From positions 805 to 16,205 of the forward strand of contig JAADFV010000398.1 in the NCBI GenBank assembly GCA_013152695.1: a stretch of DNA of 15,401 nt. The letters run 5' to 3'. A program made the position numbers and the translations under genes. The notes beneath the pieces are model-generated. The model searched no databases, was not told where the DNA came from, and saw nothing but the letters and a program-made list of their open reading frames with translations. Numbering within the stretch: the first letter of the stretch is position 1; each line of letters begins with the position of its first letter. Below are positions 13,205 through 15,401 of the stretch, piece by piece. Origin of the DNA: Chloroflexota bacterium (GTDB taxonomy: Bacteria; Chloroflexota; Anaerolineae; J102).

Positions 13205-13400
13205 CTTGCATCTTGAACAAACCGGGTATCTGCGATTAGGATAAGAGTATCCTCAATGCTCGGCTGAGTACCAGGAATCCTGGAGGCCCGTAAGGTTTGT
13301 TATAAGAGCCCCCTGATAATCCCCCGGATTTTCTCGTACTCAGACATAGAAGGCTACCTTTTGGAGAGCCCTGAGGAACACTTGATCGGCTGACCCATTA
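13205..13400 (+). other. Non-coding stretch rich in inverted repeats before bcp, possible structured RNA
   Basis: No gene is visible from 13202 to 13423. Several perfect or near-perfect pairings occur: AACAAAC+CGGG (13216-13226) with CCCG+GTTTGTT (13287-13301, 4-nt bulge); AGGATA-AGAG-TATCCT (13238-13253); CCAGG-AAT-CCTGG (13271-13283); and CTGAGTAC (13264-13271) with GTACTCAG (13336-13343). The last pairing crosses the first, so they are either a pseudoknot or alternative folds. TCGGCTGA also occurs twice (13260-13267 and 13386-13393). It could be a small RNA or a leader controlling bcp. It matches no riboswitch I know; 6S RNA is a possible but unsupported alternative. Confidence 0.4.
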
Positions 13401-13423
13401 TTCTCCATGGAGTATGAAAACCA

Positions 13424-13885
13424 ATGACACCCTTACAGATCGGCGATACTGCCCCTGATTTCGAAGCACTCACAGATAGCGGTGAGCGCATTAAGTTATC
13501 TGATTTTCGGGGTAAACGCATCGTTTTGTATTTTTACCCTAAAGATAATACCAGTGGTTGTACGAAGCAGGCATGCGGCTTTCGTGACAATTACCCAGTC
13601 ATCGAAGAAAAGAATGCCGTAGTCTTAGGCGTGAGTCCGGATGGCATATCTTCACATCAGAAATTTAAGAGCAAGTATGATCTTCCTTTCACCCTTCTCG
13701 TGGACGAGGATCATAGCATTGCAGAAAAGTATGGTGTGTGGGGTGAGAAAAAAATGTACGGGCGAACGTATATGGGCATCATTCGTAGCCATTTCATAAT
13801 TGATGAAGAAGGACGGATCGCTGATGTGCAATATAAAGTAAGTCCTACTAAAAGTGTGGAGCGCGCCCTCCAAGCATTGACATAG
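13424..13885 (+). CDS. bcp: Bcp-type peroxiredoxin (thioredoxin-dependent thiol peroxidase)
   Basis: 153 residues, the standard size for the BCP/PrxQ subfamily. It reduces hydrogen peroxide and organic hydroperoxides in the cytoplasm using thioredoxin. Seen: the PxxxTxxC active site as P39-K-D-N-T43-S-G-C46, with C46 the peroxidatic cysteine and C51 the resolving cysteine (CTKQAC), a spacing typical of PrxQ. The N-terminus LQIGDTAPDFEAL and later SHFIIDEEGRI also fit the family. The start lies about 11 bases after a GGAG. An ATG at 13414 is in another frame and ends quickly. The upstream region is the MITE plus the inverted-repeat stretch. Functionally it fits with the CGWC glutaredoxin elsewhere in the window, though they are not linked. 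Confidence 0.95.
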   Translation: MTPLQIGDTAPDFEALTDSGERIKLSDFRGKRIVLYFYPKDNTSGCTKQACGFRDNYPVIEEKNAVVLGVSPDGISSHQKFKSKYDLPFTLLVDEDHSIAEKYGVWGEKKMYGRTYMGIIRSHFIIDEEGRIADVQYKVSPTKSVERALQALT

Positions 13886-14054
13886 TCTTTTAGACAAGGT
13901 TGCGCATTTGGTGTTCAAGTTAGTGATCTTGATCATGGTAATATATCTGAAGTATGTGGTAAGCTTTACAGGCTTATTGGCTACTGCTTCTGAACACTGA
14001 TTATTTCAGGATATATTCACAGCATTTCGACATTATTCCAGGAGTCATTGTCTC

Positions 14055-14612
14055 ATGCGTATTCCGGTCGACACAGGAGCCTATGGAGAGTACCTGCATT
14101 ATGGTGCACCACTTACTTTAGTAACTGTGCGTGGAAAAAACGACGAATTAGATGTTTCCACCAATGCCTCGCTCACGCCTTTACCCGGTGACATACCCCG
14201 TTTGGTCATCGGTATTCTTCGAGTCAACTATACCAACCAGTTACTGGCAGAAAGTGGTGAATTTGTTGTCAACGTCATGACTGAGGATATGCGTGCTATT
14301 GCGCTTCAGTGTGGCACGACTTCCGGCCATGATGTCGATAAATTTGCTTTGTGCGATCTCCACACCCTGCCGGCCCAGCATGTACGAGCTCCGATTATTG
14401 CTGAATGTCCTTTGCATATCGAATGTCGGGTGGAAGATGTCTTGCATTTATCTGATCTAGACTTGTGGGTGGCAGAAATTCTTGCGATGGGCGTGGATGA
14501 AGTGTGGGCCAATGGTCGTGCCGGAATCAATTTAGCGCGCTATCGCCCGTTGATTTATGCCTTTGGCCACACCTTTGCCCGTGGCGAGCAAATCGGTCTG
14601 GGCGGTCTGTAG
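14055..14612 (+). CDS. Flavin reductase-like domain protein
   Basis: 185 residues. The layout of the flavin reductase domain (FMN-binding split barrel) is visible: APLTLVTVRGKNDELDVSTNASLTPL at the N-terminus (18-43), RLVIGILRVNYTNQLLAESGEFVVNV (49-74), and an ISxARYRPLIYAFG-like end (159-172, INLARYRPLIYAFG). Family members bind FMN and reduce flavin with NAD(P)H or serve as FMN-binding proteins of unknown reaction. The specific partner oxygenase or electron donor is not visible. AGGAG lies 10 bases upstream of the ATG. The FemAB-like gene starts about 25 bp after its stop on the same strand, so they may be co-transcribed. The 169-bp gap to bcp shows no clear promoter or terminator. Confidence 0.88.
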   Translation: MRIPVDTGAYGEYLHYGAPLTLVTVRGKNDELDVSTNASLTPLPGDIPRLVIGILRVNYTNQLLAESGEFVVNVMTEDMRAIALQCGTTSGHDVDKFALCDLHTLPAQHVRAPIIAECPLHIECRVEDVLHLSDLDLWVAEILAMGVDEVWANGRAGINLARYRPLIYAFGHTFARGEQIGLGGL

Positions 14613-14637
14613 CGCCTTCTCACTGAGCACACCGATC

Positions 14638-15401
14638 TTGTCTATTTCGTTTACACATAGCCAGCAATCCTCATGGAATGAAGAGGAATGGGACAATTTT
14701 GTCAACTCTCATCCTCGCGCACACCCTTTGCAGTTACACGGCTGGGGCCGGCTGAAGCGCCAGTGGGGGTGGGAGGATGTAAGGATGGGGATGAAGAAGG
14801 GGGATAAGTGGCTGGCTGGGGCGCAAATTCTATTTCGTCCGCTCCCCCATCTTTTGCTAATGCCCTTTCGCCTGGCCTATATTCCCAAAGGCCCTTTAGT
14901 AGACTGGTCCGATCCGCAGCTTACGACGATTTTTCTGCAAAATGTGCATCAATTGTGTCGCAAGAAACACGCCATCCTGCTACGTATCGAGCCGGAATTA
15001 GCAGAACACGAAGTTCACCCCACCCTCTTCTCTGATCTCAAATTCCAGGCTAGTCGCATGACGGTACAACCCCGTACCACGCTTTGGCTCGATATTGGCG
15101 ACAATGAGGATGCCATCCTGGCCAACATGAAGCAGAAATGGCGGTACAATATCCGTCTTTCCGCACGTAAAGGCGTTCAGGTGAGACAAGGCCAGGCGGA
15201 GGATCTGCCTTTATTTGGGGACTTGATACAACAGACCGCCACTCGTAATCAGTTTGGAGTGCATCCTCCTGCTTACTACCAGCAATTCTGGCAGATCTTT
15301 GCCCCCCAAGATCGTGCCGCATTGTTGATCGCAGAACATGAAGATGTACCGTTGGCAGCCATCATGGTGGTGCAACTGGCAGGAAAAGCCTATTATTTTT
15401 A
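14638..15401 (+). CDS. FemAB/FemX-type peptidoglycan aminoacyltransferase, 3' end outside window
   Basis: 254 residues are visible before the window ends; full-length members have about 330-350. These enzymes add amino acids from aminoacyl-tRNA to the peptidoglycan stem peptide. Seen: an N-terminal WNEEEWDNFVNSHPRAHPLQ (13-32) with GWGRLKRQWGW, the core strand YIPKGPLVDW (81-90), and the signature MKQKWRYNIRLSARKGV (164-180), then TATRNQFGVHP (200-210) at the start of the second GNAT-like domain. No ATG exists in frame upstream of the conserved part. The TTG at 14638 is the most plausible start, with only a weak ribosome site, and the frame is open further upstream. In this phylum such proteins may act on other substrates, so the exact reaction is uncertain. 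Confidence 0.88.
   Translation, partial: MSISFTHSQQSSWNEEEWDNFVNSHPRAHPLQLHGWGRLKRQWGWEDVRMGMKKGDKWLAGAQILFRPLPHLLLMPFRLAYIPKGPLVDWSDPQLTTIFLQNVHQLCRKKHAILLRIEPELAEHEVHPTLFSDLKFQASRMTVQPRTTLWLDIGDNEDAILANMKQKWRYNIRLSARKGVQVRQGQAEDLPLFGDLIQQTATRNQFGVHPPAYYQQFWQIFAPQDRAALLIAEHEDVPLAAIMVVQLAGKAYYF

Noticed and set aside
13886..14054. Possible promoter or tRNA between bcp and the flavin reductase gene
   Set aside because: No -35/-10 pair at proper spacing and no tRNA T-loop or acceptor pairing; only a short TGATC-TT-GATCA palindrome.

Overview
The window looks like bacterial chromosome from a member of the Chloroflexota, probably near Anaerolineae/Caldilineae. This is inferred from the style of the proteins: Thr/Pro-rich linkers ending in a short YLPL-type C-terminus, FHA proteins with proline-rich linkers, a LexA with a CGAAC-N4-GTTCG type operator, and a FemAB-type transferase. 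No rRNA or tRNA is present to test it, and I see no phage, plasmid or CRISPR functions.

Layout. Positions 35-2274 (minus) hold three paralogous FHA-domain genes in one probable operon: two membrane-anchored and one small soluble protein with a degenerate phosphopeptide site. Position 2275-2578 is a divergent control region. It has a consensus promoter for the FHA operon and, in the other direction, a consensus lexA promoter whose 17-bp spacer contains an SOS box, with a second near-match box just downstream. lexA (2579-3253, plus) converges on a SAM methyltransferase (3293-4093, minus). Behind that lie groES, with a strong hairpin terminator, and a CGWC glutaredoxin-like gene (4267-4898, minus). 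A VOC/glyoxalase-fold gene and a large secreted M14 zinc carboxypeptidase follow on plus (5155-7853), 11 bp apart.

Position 7854-8170 carries copy 1 of a ~92-bp repeat and a consensus promoter for a PPK2-type polyphosphate kinase (8171-9118) with a lysine-rich N-terminal extension. A tightly packed three-gene minus-strand operon follows (12936 to 9203): a PrsW-family membrane protein that has lost its catalytic residues, a single-pass protein of unknown function, and a secreted S1C trypsin-like protease with two copies of an unrecognised beta-rich domain. This is the best candidate in the window for an undescribed system.

Position 12937-13423 has no gene. It holds copy 2 of the repeat, flanked by a 9-bp target-site duplication and so a MITE, followed by ~190 bp rich in inverted repeats that may be a structured RNA. 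The right end carries a Bcp-type peroxiredoxin, a flavin-reductase-domain protein and the first ~254 residues of a FemAB-type transferase cut by the window edge (plus strand).

Most of the window is housekeeping and stress physiology: DNA damage (LexA), thiol redox (Grx, Bcp), proteostasis (GroES, secreted proteases) and phosphate/nucleotide energy (PPK2).
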